A DNA stretch of 64,000 nt from assembly GCA_039704465.1 (NCBI GenBank), contig JASFAU010000012.1:186001-250000 (forward strand), in the 5' to 3' direction. Of the stretch, positions 21,462-32,015 are shown piece after piece (within the stretch, counting starts at the first letter, position 1; each line of letters starts with the position of its first letter). The notes beneath the pieces were generated by a model. The model made no database searches. It was not told the origin of the DNA and was given only the letters and a program-made list of their open reading frames with translations. The translations under genes were made by a program, and so were the position numbers. This stretch comes from Plasmodiophora brassicae. Lineage: Eukaryota; Endomyxa; Phytomyxea; Plasmodiophorida; Plasmodiophoridae.

Positions 21462-22832
21462 TCAGTGGTCGATTTGGAGGACAGTGGTCGGGCGCGTCGC
21501 CATGGCCGTCGTGCTGGATCCGTGTAACGCGGCGGTTGGGATGATGATGTCGTCGGTGGTCGTATCCGACAGAGGGACCGGGGCGCGCGCCTTGCTGTCG
21601 AATTCCGCCCAGATATGACCTTTGCTGGATTTCTGGAACCGTGCCAACGAGTTGACCTCCATCAGCTTCAGCATTTGGTCGGACGCCCCATTGAACATGT
21701 CTGCGTTGACACGGCCTGTCGCAGCCGCATTTTCGAAGATGGCAGCGAATTCCCGAAACGACGACGATGGCAGGTTGACCTGCAGTGGCGAAGTTGGCGT
21801 CAGGAAGCTTTCGTAAATGAACTGCGCGGCCGCCATCCCGCGCTCGTCCCTCGTGAACTCACATCGGAACTTGCGGACGGCCGCCCAGAACAGCAACGAC
21901 TCAACGGCGAACTCCGTCTGCAAATGTTCCTGGAATGCGGCAAACCCTTTCGGCGTCGTCAGGAAATCCTCAAAGGTTTCAAGGTTGCGCTCAGGGTTCG
22001 ATGGATCCTTCAACGAGACAGCGGATACAGGGCGGTAGGTGTCCAGAAGCGGGCGACCCATGACGAACCACAGGCAGGCGTTGCACGCGATAACCGCGAC
22101 CAGACTCTGCAGGGCGAATGGGGAGATGGACCCCATCGTCTTGTAAAGCCCAGCGTACATGACCAGTCCGACCAGCCCAGCGAGGCCCGTCCTCTTCATC
22201 ATGTCGACGGTTCCGAACGCGTCCGAGACACCTCGAAGGTTAATGGAAACGATGACGGCAATGAGTGCAGTGGCCATGGAGCGATAGGCTGCGATGTTAC
22301 GAAACGCGCCGCTGGTAGGATCATCCACTCCGGTGCGAACGGAGACATGCCATAGCTGCGGATAATACGCCAGGTAGATGAGATGAACGACGAGAAGGAT
22401 CAAGGCCTGGTTGGCGACCCACATGAAGGCAACATGGTCTTTGAGAAGCCAGGTGGAGATGGCAATCCATTTGCGTCGGGCGTTGTCGGACGCGTCCTCG
22501 CCGATCTTGATCTGGCTCAGCGTGCGACGGTAGGCGACGTAGAGCGAGAAGCAGAAGAAGGTGAACGTCTCCAGCGTGCCTTCCAGGAAGAGACCGTTCA
22601 TGATTCCGCTGACAGCCATCGGCACGTGATCAATAAAGACAGTGCCGAGGCACACCCACAGGTCCAGCAGAACGAACAGGTACGCGACGGCCAACAGCAG
22701 GCGCGGGCGCCGACTACGTACCGGTTCCAGGCAGCGGCGATTCCAAAGCAGAACCGCCGCCACCAGCCACAGGCAGTTCAATGCAAGGATCACGCTCCAT
22801 ACACCAACGAACAGGGTGTCCGTCGAGGCCAT
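21462..22832 (-). CDS. Seven-TM protein with C-terminal RGS domain (copy 2)
   Basis: Intronless, 456 residues from the ATG at 22832; the frame is open further up but only from a non-ATG codon. It has the same layout as copy 1, with long identical stretches (TLSQI, GVSDAFGTVDMMK, FAVESLLFWAAVRKF). The RGS core is complete (LETFEDFLTTPKGFAAFQ, IYESFLTPTSPLQVNLPSSS, MFNGASDQMLKLMEVNSLAR). The main differences are in the extracellular-type loops and the tail after the RGS domain, which is longer here. The pair is a clear tandem duplication; both copies look intact. Confidence 0.88.
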   Translation of the reverse strand: MASTDTLFVGVWSVILALNCLWLVAAVLLWNRRCLEPVRSRRPRLLLAVAYLFVLLDLWVCLGTVFIDHVPMAVSGIMNGLFLEGTLETFTFFCFSLYVAYRRTLSQIKIGEDASDNARRKWIAISTWLLKDHVAFMWVANQALILLVVHLIYLAYYPQLWHVSVRTGVDDPTSGAFRNIAAYRSMATALIAVIVSINLRGVSDAFGTVDMMKRTGLAGLVGLVMYAGLYKTMGSISPFALQSLVAVIACNACLWFVMGRPLLDTYRPVSAVSLKDPSNPERNLETFEDFLTTPKGFAAFQEHLQTEFAVESLLFWAAVRKFRCEFTRDERGMAAAQFIYESFLTPTSPLQVNLPSSSFREFAAIFENAAATGRVNADMFNGASDQMLKLMEVNSLARFQKSSKGHIWAEFDSKARAPVPLSDTTTDDIIIPTAALHGSSTTAMATRPTTVLQIDH

Positions 22833-25606
22833 CGGCAAATGGCTTCGTGGATCACTGGGGCGGTTCGTACGGTTAATATCTAGCAAAGGGCGATTACTCC
22901 TATTAACCGTGCACGGCGGATTGGGAGTATTGTCCCCGGCCCCCTGCCTACTACCGCCAGTTCCTGACCGTGAACTGAAGCCTGCGCCGCCCCAGGTCGG
23001 AAGCTGCGGGAAACGCGGAAAACGCGCAGTACGTGTACGCCCTGGCGGTTGCCGGCTTTAGTCGAATCTGCCCATATGTAGCGAATGTGTGTCGTTAGAC
23101 GAATATTTTACGAACTAGTGGCGCTGTAGCAAAGCACGCGTGTCAACCAGCGACTCTGCAACCAGATTCACTTGGGTCAGCGTAGCGCACGCAGCACATG
23201 CGATTCGATGCGGTCTGCGGTCGTGCCGGAATATGCCCGTCAAGATGCCGAAATCGTCGAGTCGCCTGTTAACATGCTCATTACGTGACTGTATGAGCTT
23301 TAGCTTGAGATCGGTTCGACGCTGAGTGGAGCTATCGGGGTGATCGACCGGGGTAAGGAGGTGCACACCTCCGCGCATAACAGCACACTACCTACACCCC
23401 CTGAACGTGAACGCGTCTCCAGTCGAGTACATCCGGGCCCGACAGAGGGCTCCTGGCGAGCAAGTCCAGACCCGTGGGCTCCATTCCAGATCGTGGCTGT
23501 CCGCCGCAGGCGTTGTCGTCTCGTCGCGTATAGATACACCATCCACAGGTAGACACCTTGGGCTGGGCTTCACCACAGTATTCCCGATTTCTACAACAGA
23601 AAATGTGCACGCATGAATGTATTGCACCGATATAGGTTCCGAGACGCCCTGTTTGATCGCAATGGAGCCGCCCGGCAGCAGTGATCCCGGGCAGCGACGA
23701 GATAATCAGAGTTATTGTGCGCGATTAGCGTTGCAGGTACAGCATGGCAAACTGGCTGTCCATCAACGCATACGCAGGTTCACAGCCAGAAAGACTCTGA
23801 CAGTGAACCTCAGAGCTGGAAGCGCGCGCACGATTCCATCATCTGAGGCGCACTGATCGGCACATGTGCGACCGTTTGGAGACCCGAAGCGAACCCAAGG
23901 CGCGCGGGTACACACAGTCTGAGGTAAAGATTCGGAATCTCCACCGTTTTTCCTTAGTCTGCGTCCAGTCAACATCGATCGAAGCCTTGAACAATGCATC
24001 GATGACTTAGCCCATGGACGCTGTGAATGCGGCATTGAGTCGGATGTTTGCTATGCAAACATTCGACTCAAAGCCACGACAGCATGCCGCCAATGAGACC
24101 ATATGTGCGCATTGAGCGACGGCCCATCGGCCACCCTGCGCCGCCTTCACTTGATTCATGCGAATGGCAGACAGACGCCGACGGACGCTAATGAATGCGA
24201 CAGTCAGTATCCGCGTGATTTGGATGCCCTCATGACCATGGGGAGAGGCCAGGCGGCTTGTATGAACACGCGATGGACAACTTGCCGAGGAGATTGCCGG
24301 ACTGCCGGGAAGTCCGCCACGGAGTCCGTCGTCATCCCTCTTTCAGAACATTAGGGCCACGCCCGTATAATAGGTCGACACGGCCATAACACGCAGTGCG
24401 CCGCGGGTCTGGAAGACGTACGACGTACCCTCAACCTACGTCGGTGCCTTCGCCATGGCACAGCAGCGCCGAAACCTTATCAAAGGCATGGCCCATCCTT
24501 GATGAGCCGATCGGTTGACATCGGGCTGTGGACGTCACCAGTATTGTCGACGCATCTCTGTTGGGGATTGAGGCGTGCGATATTGAAGATAGTGTGTCGG
24601 CGCCCTGGTAGTATTGCAGCGCGTCGGGGACCGTCCTGCAAGTTTCATCAGGTCGCTGGGCGATGCCCCATGCAATCGCCCGGTGTCTCCCGCATTACTG
24701 GGGCCTTCTCGCTCGAACTGATGAGATGACCCGTGGGGGAACACACGTCATGCGGAAACCGCATGGTCTCGGCGACCTGATGAAATCCACTGTGCATACA
24801 CCGGTTCCCAACGCGGGCCTGAATACTTGGCAATTTCAATCCTTAAGCCCAGGTCCTTGGGCTTGACCTCAGGCGTCCTCGTTCTTGTTGCCTCGAGCTG
24901 ACTGCAGATACTGGCGGGTCCCGATGCTGACCGGCGTCATCAACAGCGTCAGGTCAGTGCGAACGGGCAAGTTAGCGCGCGGGAGCGCGTCTATTCAGTA
25001 CAGCAAGAGAATGTCGTACCGGAAGCGCTGCCGCTGAATCCTGTACCGAAGGTTCGTGGAAGTGCTTTCATTACACACCATCTTGTCGTGTGCTCACAGG
25101 ATGCCCTGAACATGCCGCCCAGTACAGGTTTAATGCGACCTTCCCGCTAGCATGACTGCCTGACATTTACAATCACATGAACACGTTGCGTTTCGGAGAG
25201 TGCCCTAATAGTGTTTAGAGATGCTCGGCAGTCTATGGAACAGTAGTCGGCGCATTCGCAACGATGCCAAGCGAGTATAGGTCAGGGTCGACGGCAACCT
25301 TGCCGACGGGCTTGATTAGAGTTCTCGTCAACGTAACCTCGAGGTCTGTGATGCCGATTGTCTGGCACTGGGGTCAGGTCAGGATTCGCGGCTGCAAACT
25401 ATGCAGACCGACCTTCGCGATCTCGTCCTGCTCATCGGCTGTGAAAAGGGCTTTTAGCGCAGATTGCCGAATAGGTGCACTCTGACGACACCAATGAGTA
25501 TACATCGCAGGGAAATGCCGGCAACAGATACCATGGCAGGGTCTGCCTCAGCCAGTGCTTGATCGACGTGCTCAACGGTTAATCTTCCGCCGTCACCGGC
25601 CTGCGG
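22833..25606. other. About 2.8 kb without a supportable gene
   Basis: Only short frames under 100 codons occur, on both strands, with no matching splice partners and no G/C third-position bias. Composition is closer to even than in the flanking genes. I could not identify RNA genes, transposon ends or long repeats. It may hold decayed gene remnants or regulatory DNA. Confidence 0.4.
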
Positions 25607-27588
25607 TCAAGGGGCGTTAGGCAATATTTCAAGTAGAATCTTGGGGCACCTGCGTGGATATACCAGCGATCGACAGATCTTCAGGAACTTGTGCTGGAAC
25701 GTCTCGATGCAGTCTATGTACTGTTCGGCGAGCACGGCCATGTACCTTGGCAGGTCCTCAACCAGCGGTATGGGTTCGAATAGCGCCGGCGGGTAGACGA
25801 TGTTCCCAGCCGGATACGCGTCATGTCGTGCGGCGTCTTTGAGCACAGCGAGTTGCACGTCGGTGCGCGTTTCCCCAAAGAACTCGTCGATGAATTCAAA
25901 CATAGCTAATCGGGCAGTTAGCCCTGTCGTCAAACGGGCAACATTGATCGGGACCGACCTCGCAGCGGAATAGGCGTACCAACTGTCGGGGAAGACGACG
26001 ACTCACTGACGAGCGTGCCCATTGCAACCATGCACCGATGCAACTGCTCTCGAAAATCAAGGAAGGCTTGTGGAGGCAGGCGCTTGTCGACGATGTGAAG
26101 AACGAGCCTGAACCTGGGATGTTGTGCTAGGCTTGCGCGGAACGTCGTCATGATTGACAAGGAATCCTGGGCGTTCGGGAACACGGCGGCCAACCTAGAC
26201 TCGACACGTCGATCAATGTCGTCAAAGGGTTCGCTCCAGAGGTCGTCGATCAAGCGCGCAACAGCAGCTGTTGGAAGAATAGACGACCTGTTGCCAGGCT
26301 GATCAGCAGGCTCGTGGGTGCCTTCGAGACCGGGCAGGCTAGGCGGGACGTGGCTCGCCAGGTTGTCGTAACCATGCCGGGATCGCTCCGTGGTCGCTTG
26401 TTCGTACAGGTTGAGCAGATGCTTGAACTCTTTCTGAAGTCGATCATGCTTTTTCGACAGCGTCTTGAGGTTGGCTGTCAACCGGTCGTTGGACGCTACG
26501 TCGAGCCTGGCTTCTAGCGCGGCAATCTTCTGGTTCGCAGCGTCAAGATCGGCGACGATTGTTTGGTACAGGACCTGCGGGAGCGTTACCGAAGCGCATC
26601 GTGTTGCAGGTTGCGATGGGTACCTGTTGAGCGGATGCGGTTTGATTGGCGTTCGACAGAGCCCGCGTCAGATTGATTCGCTCGCTGTTCGATGTCTCCA
26701 GCATTGCCTTGTGACGCTTCAGCGCGTCCGACAGCGTCTTTCGACTTGTCGTTTCGTCTCCAAGACGCGTTTCCGCAGAGGAAACTGCCGCTTTCAATGC
26801 CTCGATCACTTGTTTCAACTCGCCGATGGCCTTCTGATCACCATCCCGAAGTTTCTGTTGCTCCGCGATAAAGATCTCCAACTGCTCCTGATGGCATTAT
26901 GAGTGTATGCCAGCAAGGCTGTCAAACGTCGTCCGGCATGCCTTTTCTCTTCGGAACTTCATCTTCACCGACGCGACGTGCGCGTCAGCATCCGCCTTGA
27001 TCGTTTTCAGGCGCATCTTCAGCGGCGCGATGTACCGAACTTGCTCGGCATAATGATCCAGCAACGCCTGATACTCACCTTTTATCCTGGACAGGACGCC
27101 CTTGTACGGGCCGAACCCGTTCAGGAACGATTCGAACGCGTCCCGGAACACGCTCAATCGCTGCTCGCTGGGCGTCCCGCTATCGTTCTTCACGCCACGA
27201 TCGATCATCTCCTCGATCGTGAGCAGCAGAGGCGGTTTTATGCCCGGAATTGTTGAGCATAGCGCTGGGTTCGTATCCCTGCTGACAGGAATGACACGAC
27301 GTTCGTGGATGGAAGAGAGTCTCCTATACGTACTTCACTGGAGCGTGCTGCGGTTTCCTGATATACCCTGGACGAGCGGTGGACAAGTATACAGTTGAGT
27401 TTATCGATGCGAATGGGAGGTGCCTGGCACACACAAGGGACCGTAAGAACACCGGGTGCATCATCGGGCAAACCGTCGAGTTCCGACCTGGGCGTCCCAT
27501 CGTTGACGCTCGACGACCGCGACGCCAGCTGCCGCTCCCGTCTCGCATCCGCCGTGCTCAGCCTCGGGATCGGTGCCCGCTGTTGCAT
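25607..27588 (-). CDS. TSNAXIP1-like coiled-coil protein
   Basis: The N-terminal exon starts at ATG 27588 (MQQRAPIPRLSTADARRE). The second exon has the conserved block of translin-associated factor X-interacting protein 1: IEEMIDRG, then LSVFRDAFESFLNGFGPYKG and LSRIKGEYQALLDHY. Charged coiled-coil helix follows (EQLEIFIAEQQKLRDGDQK, IVADLDAANQKIAALEARL, KKHDRLQKEFKHLLNLYEQ). The C-terminal ~100 residues are more globular (MFEFIDEFFGETRTDVQLAV). Phase-consistent introns include one before VLYQTIVADL and one before MFEFIDEF. The junction before EQLEIF works best as a GC-AG intron of 54 nt. Relatives are enriched in flagellated cells and testis. The exact first intron is unresolved. Confidence 0.65.
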
Positions 27589-27717
27589 GGGCCGGGCACA
27601 GGCGATCGACTGCCATGCCGCGATTGCAAACCGTACCCGCAATCCCCCTCCAAACACGCAGTATCAGCAGGACAGTTCATCGCCTGACACGGGGCCCAAG
27701 GCCAACCAGGTCGACGT

Positions 27718-27784
27718 GCACAGCGGCGGGGCAATGGCAGAGCGATTGGGAAGAATGCCGCGGGATGCCCTCAAGTCGACGTGG
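27718..27784 (+). repeat. Direct repeat, left copy (~67 bp)
   Basis: It begins gcacagcggcggggcaat and ends tgccctcaagtcgacgtgg. A second copy in the same orientation lies at 29095-29161, with about ten differences and one extra base pair. Together they bracket the FAR1-like ORF and the inverted repeat. Confidence 0.8.
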
Positions 27785-27818
27785 GGAAACTCAAAATTGC
27801 GGACGGCCCCCGATTGGT

Positions 27819-27852
27819 CCCGCGGGACGAAAAATACGATTCGTCCCGCGGG
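27819..27852. repeat. Perfect 12-bp inverted repeat around CCCGCGGG
   Basis: The arms cccgcgggacga (27819-27830) and tcgtcccgcggg (27841-27852) are exact complements separated by ten A/T-rich bases. The same core with a tcgt flank reappears at about 29063-29075 on the other side of the ORF. Confidence 0.85.
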
Positions 27853-27921
27853 CGGCTGCTTTCCGCAGGCGGCCTGCGGAACTGCGGGTACCAGCGCGGC
27901 GCACTTCTGAGCTGTGTGTGG

Positions 27922-28629
27922 ATGGCGAGCATTGATCTGGTTGAGATCGAGATGGCGAGCATTGACGAGGCCGCCAAGGCGTTTACGGATCTACCGAGAT
28001 TGGCATTGACGTTGATGACGGGGCGACACCTGTCAAGATGCTGTCTGTGGCGGCCCCCTGCTCTGGGGATGGAGTTTGAAACCCAACTCGAACTGAAGAA
28101 TTTCATTGAGGGGTTCGCCAAGAGTGTAAGTCTATCGAACCGTGGATCCAAGTACAAATATATTGAAGTTCGTCACAGATCATCATAAAGTTCAAGACGT
28201 TCGCCAAGGCATCCCGCTCTGTACAGCTGTTCGGACACGAAGGAGCCTGGGCGCGTGGTTGGTTATTGTAATTCATTAACTGCTTCGTTGGTTTCTACTC
28301 ATAAGCCATCGTCAGGTGACCGATACTGTAACTTTAAGACCGAGTCAGGAAAAGCTGATCGATCGGTGAAGTCGTCGTGTACGATGAACATATCGTTCAC
28401 GTCGTATGACTTTGGACGACGGAGATACGTCTTCAAGAGGGACAGATTTTGTCTGTCACACAACCACCTTGTGGAGGTCTCATCGCCTGCGACAGCAATT
28501 GTGAATGACCAATGGGATTTGACGCCCGAACAGATGTCGTACATACTGAACCTGGGGAAGTATTCCCTTCCGTTTCCAATGGTAAATGGGGATTACGAGC
28601 TCCTTTTCCTCTATATAACTATGATATAG
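27922..28629 (+). CDS. FAR1/MULE-like zinc-finger ORF, possible transposon relic
   Basis: Start ATG 27922. Exons can be joined across an intron beginning GTAAGT near 28125 and a second near 28258. The product has FIEGFAKS, then IIIKFKTFAKASRSVQLFG. A Cys/His region follows (YCNFKTESGKADRSVKSSCT, then FCLSHNHLVE) with the spacing of FAR1/WRKY-GCM1-type fingers found at the N-terminus of Mutator-like transposases. It ends soon after PEQMSYI, with no DDE catalytic domain, so it is either truncated or a domesticated DNA-binding protein. The start overlaps a short internal duplication of atggcgagcattga. The assignment rests on motif pattern only. Confidence 0.4.
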
Positions 28630-28804
28630 GTCACACGCATGCTGTCCGACCAATTCTCTGACTGCAGAATTCAGAAGCCATTATTGCACCGTCCTCTGCG
28701 GAAGGGGAAACTGCAGGCGTTCGGCGGCGATCGTGATGCTATGGATTCCCTTGTCAAAATGGGACGAAGCCATGAAGAACACGACGGTTTCCGATGTGCA
28801 GCCG

Positions 28805-29042
28805 TGGCTGTCACGCGCCAACTTATTCGAGATGTTCACGCATCTGGAAATGATACAGATACGGCAGGATGACGAGGCGGCAAGAATAGTGTCTACCCTT
28901 ATTCGCAAGGGCAAGCACTGGAGCGACTACGTTGATCCGCGCCTTCTCAATTCAGCAATATTCTTGCCGCCTCGTCATCCTGCTGTTTCTGTATCATTTC
29001 CAGATGCGTGAACATCTCGAATAAGTTGGCGCGTGACAGCCA
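28805..29042. repeat. 84-bp inverted repeat, near-perfect hairpin
   Basis: The left arm 28805-28888 and right arm 28959-29042 are reverse complements with only two mismatches, separated by a 70-base loop. Transcribed RNA would fold into a stem of about 84 bp. The left arm reads as an open frame (WLSRANLFEMFTHLEMIQI), suggesting one arm was copied from a coding segment. Confidence 0.9.
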
Positions 29043-29094
29043 GTGCTGCACAGCGCGTTTGATTCGTCCCGCGGGATCAAAACATACGTCCGAG

Positions 29095-29161
29095 CACAGC
29101 GGCGGGGCAATTTGTAGAGCAAATGGGAAGAACGCCGTTGGATGCCCTCAAGTCGACGTGG
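29095..29161 (+). repeat. Direct repeat, right copy (~67 bp)
   Basis: Same orientation as 27718-27784. It lies just after a second gattcgtcccgcggg motif at about 29061-29075. Confidence 0.8.
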
Positions 29162-30251
29162 CCGATGAGGTGATGACATCGCGTCTCGTTGGCTGGGTAC
29201 AGTCGGCCGATTTGGTCGACGGTTGCCGCGCCGGCGCGTCTACGTACGATGGCAGGTCGCGGGAGCCGGGCGCCGTGGTCGTGACCGCTCTTGTGGTGGC
29301 CGGCGCGGCCCGTCGTCGCCGCCAGCAAGCGCAAAGGTGACGGGCGCGGCGGCCAGGAGGAGGAAACCGTCGGTCGCTGCTGTGGACGCGGCGTTCCTGG
29401 CGAATGCCACGCGTCTGATCAATATAGGCAGCGCGTTGCAGCAAACAAGTCTGCGGATCCCATGACGTCGGATAGATTGCGGTGCCGTCGTGGTATTCGA
29501 AGGAGGTCGGCTGCAACGTATCGCAATATCTCGTCTGTTTTACCACCACCCCAAGTTTGCCATTCTCGGCGAGTCGACTACCTATGTAGGTAAGCAATTC
29601 CGGCCTAAATTATACTGTACTGTTGCCATTTCTGACGCGTGAAACCTGTAGCGCTGTCAGCGTCGACGTCGAGCATCTGCTATGCACGCGTGCAAAAGAG
29701 CTCGGCACTGCCTTGCTGACCATCAGCCACCGACCTCCCGTCTGGCAATATCGCGTCAGCTGGAGCTGTCGAGTATCTCGTGATGTCACGCTTGTGACCA
29801 ACTAACTGTTCGCCGGAATGGATGCTCACATACGACGGTCGCGGTCGTGCCGACTTCGGCCCAATGAAGTTACCCGAAGGCTTCTCGCCCATTCCATAGG
29901 TGTCCACCACCTAACGCCATCGTTTGTTCGACACCAGCATGGTATCACAGGCCTTGGCTTTTCTCTTATATACTACAAGAAACGAAGCTGTGTCCATTGC
30001 TACAAGGAACGAGGCTGTGTCCATTGCTGGACTGCAGTAAGCGTGCTACGGTAGATGTACCGTATCGGTGCTACCTTTTCAGGGACGGATGAACTTCCAG
30101 AGACTGTGATCCGTCGAGGGAGACCAGAAATAGCGAATCGGGCAGTGGCCAGTGGGTGCGGGGTGCCACCGACAGTCAGACTGGTTGGACCCAGAAATGG
30201 AAACAGCCACCCTTGCGTACGTACCACCGCCTGTTAGTTCCGGGTTGTCCA
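29162..30251. other. Intergenic region with unassigned short frames
   Basis: A GC-rich block at 29170-29470 is open on both strands (about 150 codons minus, 29148-29597; about 110 plus, 29008-29340), but I could not define a gene. From 29600 to 30250 there is only short open sequence, a 27-bp tandem duplication and the promoter region of the first MORN gene. Confidence 0.3.
29974..30027 (+). repeat. 27-bp tandem duplication
   Basis: Two adjacent 27-base copies, 29974-30000 and 30001-30027, differ at two positions; each ends in tgtgtccattgc. They lie upstream of the first MORN gene. Confidence 0.85.
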
Positions 30252-31019
30252 ATGGGCATTGAACACGTCGTTGCGGTCCTCGCAACGGTTTCTGTCGCCG
30301 TTACGACCATTGTCGGGGCGCACGGTGTAGGAGATACACCGCCTCATGTTCTGACCGTTGACGGTCAGTGGCATCGTGTGGGAGCCGGCTGGGTCAACAG
30401 CGATACTGGGGCGACCTACATCGGCGATGTCATCCAGCGGTTTGGTGTCGGCGACAATATTGTTGCCCACGGGCACGGGTGGTACACCTCTGCCATAATG
30501 ACATTGACGGGACAGTGGCAGAACGGGATCCTACATGGGGAAGGCGAAATGATTTCCAGGGACGGATCGTCCAGCTATCGTGGCAGATTCAAGCAAGGCC
30601 GGCTGTTCGGATTCGGAGTCGCCAATCATGCAGATGGTTGTCAATACGAAGGGCACTTTGTCGACAATGTCGCCAGTGGACAAGGCAGGTGGACCGATAA
30701 AGAAGGACAGATCCTGGAAGGGCAATGGCGTGAAAACCTGCTGGATGGTCGCGGACGAGTTACGCTGGCCGACGGGCGCACGTTCGACGGGCAATTCCTC
30801 AAATGGCGCCCCCGCTCCCGAAAAGGATCGTTCCGTGGCAAGGAGATCAACCCCATGGGGCAGGTCACATGCGTCATCAACGAGTGGACGTCGAAACGTC
30901 TTCTCTTTGACGAGTTGGTTGTGTGTGGAAGACGGAGCATCAGTATGGTCGCCGGGAACGATGGTGAATTGGACCACGCTTCCGTGCGTGATCACGCGCG
31001 AAACAGAACTAACGTTTGA
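30252..31019 (+). CDS. Secreted MORN-repeat protein 1
   Basis: Intronless, 255 residues. The start ATG 30252 gives a signal-peptide-like leader (MGIEHVVAVLATVSVAVT, cleavage near AHG). A Trp linker (WHRVGAGWVNSDTG) precedes about six MORN-type units, for example LTGQWQNGILHGEGEM, YRGRFKQGRLFGFG, YEGHFVDN, LEGQWRENLLDGRGRV and FDGQF. The family end motif EWTSKRLLFDE follows. MORN repeats form an extended beta-hairpin array used for protein or lipid contact; most MORN proteins are cytosolic, so a leader is unusual. It is the first of four same-strand paralogues. Two CAGAAAT elements lie 50-130 bases upstream. Confidence 0.85.
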   Translation: MGIEHVVAVLATVSVAVTTIVGAHGVGDTPPHVLTVDGQWHRVGAGWVNSDTGATYIGDVIQRFGVGDNIVAHGHGWYTSAIMTLTGQWQNGILHGEGEMISRDGSSSYRGRFKQGRLFGFGVANHADGCQYEGHFVDNVASGQGRWTDKEGQILEGQWRENLLDGRGRVTLADGRTFDGQFLKWRPRSRKGSFRGKEINPMGQVTCVINEWTSKRLLFDELVVCGRRSISMVAGNDGELDHASVRDHARNRTNV

Positions 31020-31343
31020 AGTTTGACGCTTACGATGGCGGCCACGGGGCTGTTATTACACATTGTTTGAAGAACCTCTCGGAAGCCTTCAGAAGTAGAG
31101 TAGGAGTAGGTGTGGGCTGTGGACACCGATCAGCTCCCCAGCGATCTTCTCAGTCGAACAACAGCTGTACGTTCCCATGTGAGTCGGACCTTGACGATGT
31201 CGCTACGATTCCTCAAGAGCGGTCTGCCGGCGGTCCAGCTGCAATCTGTGCCTAGAATAGCAGTGGCAGTAAAAAGGGGTGCGCTGGTCCCGTTCCGAAA
31301 GCGCATTCCCACCGCATTGGATCGACCTGGACGCAAACGGGGT

Positions 31344-32015
31344 ATGCGGGACGCCGGTATCGCAGTTGTTACAGCTGCCTTGGTAGCTGTCGTCGTTGTC
31401 GTCGGGGCGGCGCCTGTCCGACGCCGACCGACCTTTGCCGTTACTGTTGACGCTGAGCTCGGCTGGGAGCGCGTGGGTGTCAATCGTTGGGTACAAACAC
31501 GAACCGGCGCGACATACCGTGGCGATGCCATCCAGTTCCTCAACGACACTGGCATGGTCCCGCATGGCCACGGACGTTGCCATGTTCCTGGCGTGGCGAC
31601 CTATACGGGGCAGTGGCAGAACGGACGAATGCATGGCGAAGGCGAGTATGTGCCGGCAGGCGGGTCGGTCACCTTTCGTGGCAGGTTCAAGCGTGGCTCG
31701 AGGTTTGGGTTCGGCGACCTTAGTCATATGGACGGGTGGCGGTACGAAGGGCATTACCTTAATGGAAAACGACATGGTCACGGCAAGTGGACCGATAATG
31801 AAGGGCAGGTCCTGGAGGGTCAGTGGCGACAGGGCAGATTTGAAGGCCGCGGCCGGGTTATTCTATCTGATGGACGCTCCCTGAACGGCCAGTTTACCGG
31901 ATGGGCCCCTGAAGCACACATTGCGCAAGGATCCTTCAGTGGCAAGATGTTTGATGCTGTGGGACGCCAGGTCCTACACATCGACCAGTGGACATGGAAA
32001 AATGTGACATATTGA
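31344..32015 (+). CDS. Secreted MORN-repeat protein 2
   Basis: Intronless, 223 residues from ATG 31344, chosen because it starts a hydrophobic leader (MRDAGIAVVTAALVAVVVVV) like those of its paralogues; the open frame runs up to 31110. The linker reads WERVGVNRWVQTRTGATYRG. MORN units include YTGQWQNGRMHGEGEY, FRGRFKRGSRFGFG, YEGHYLNGKRHGHGKW and LEGQWRQGRFEGRGRV. The C-terminus is short, ending soon after DQWTWKN, so it lacks the basic tail seen in copies 3, 4, 7 and 8. Confidence 0.85.
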   Translation: MRDAGIAVVTAALVAVVVVVGAAPVRRRPTFAVTVDAELGWERVGVNRWVQTRTGATYRGDAIQFLNDTGMVPHGHGRCHVPGVATYTGQWQNGRMHGEGEYVPAGGSVTFRGRFKRGSRFGFGDLSHMDGWRYEGHYLNGKRHGHGKWTDNEGQVLEGQWRQGRFEGRGRVILSDGRSLNGQFTGWAPEAHIAQGSFSGKMFDAVGRQVLHIDQWTWKNVTY

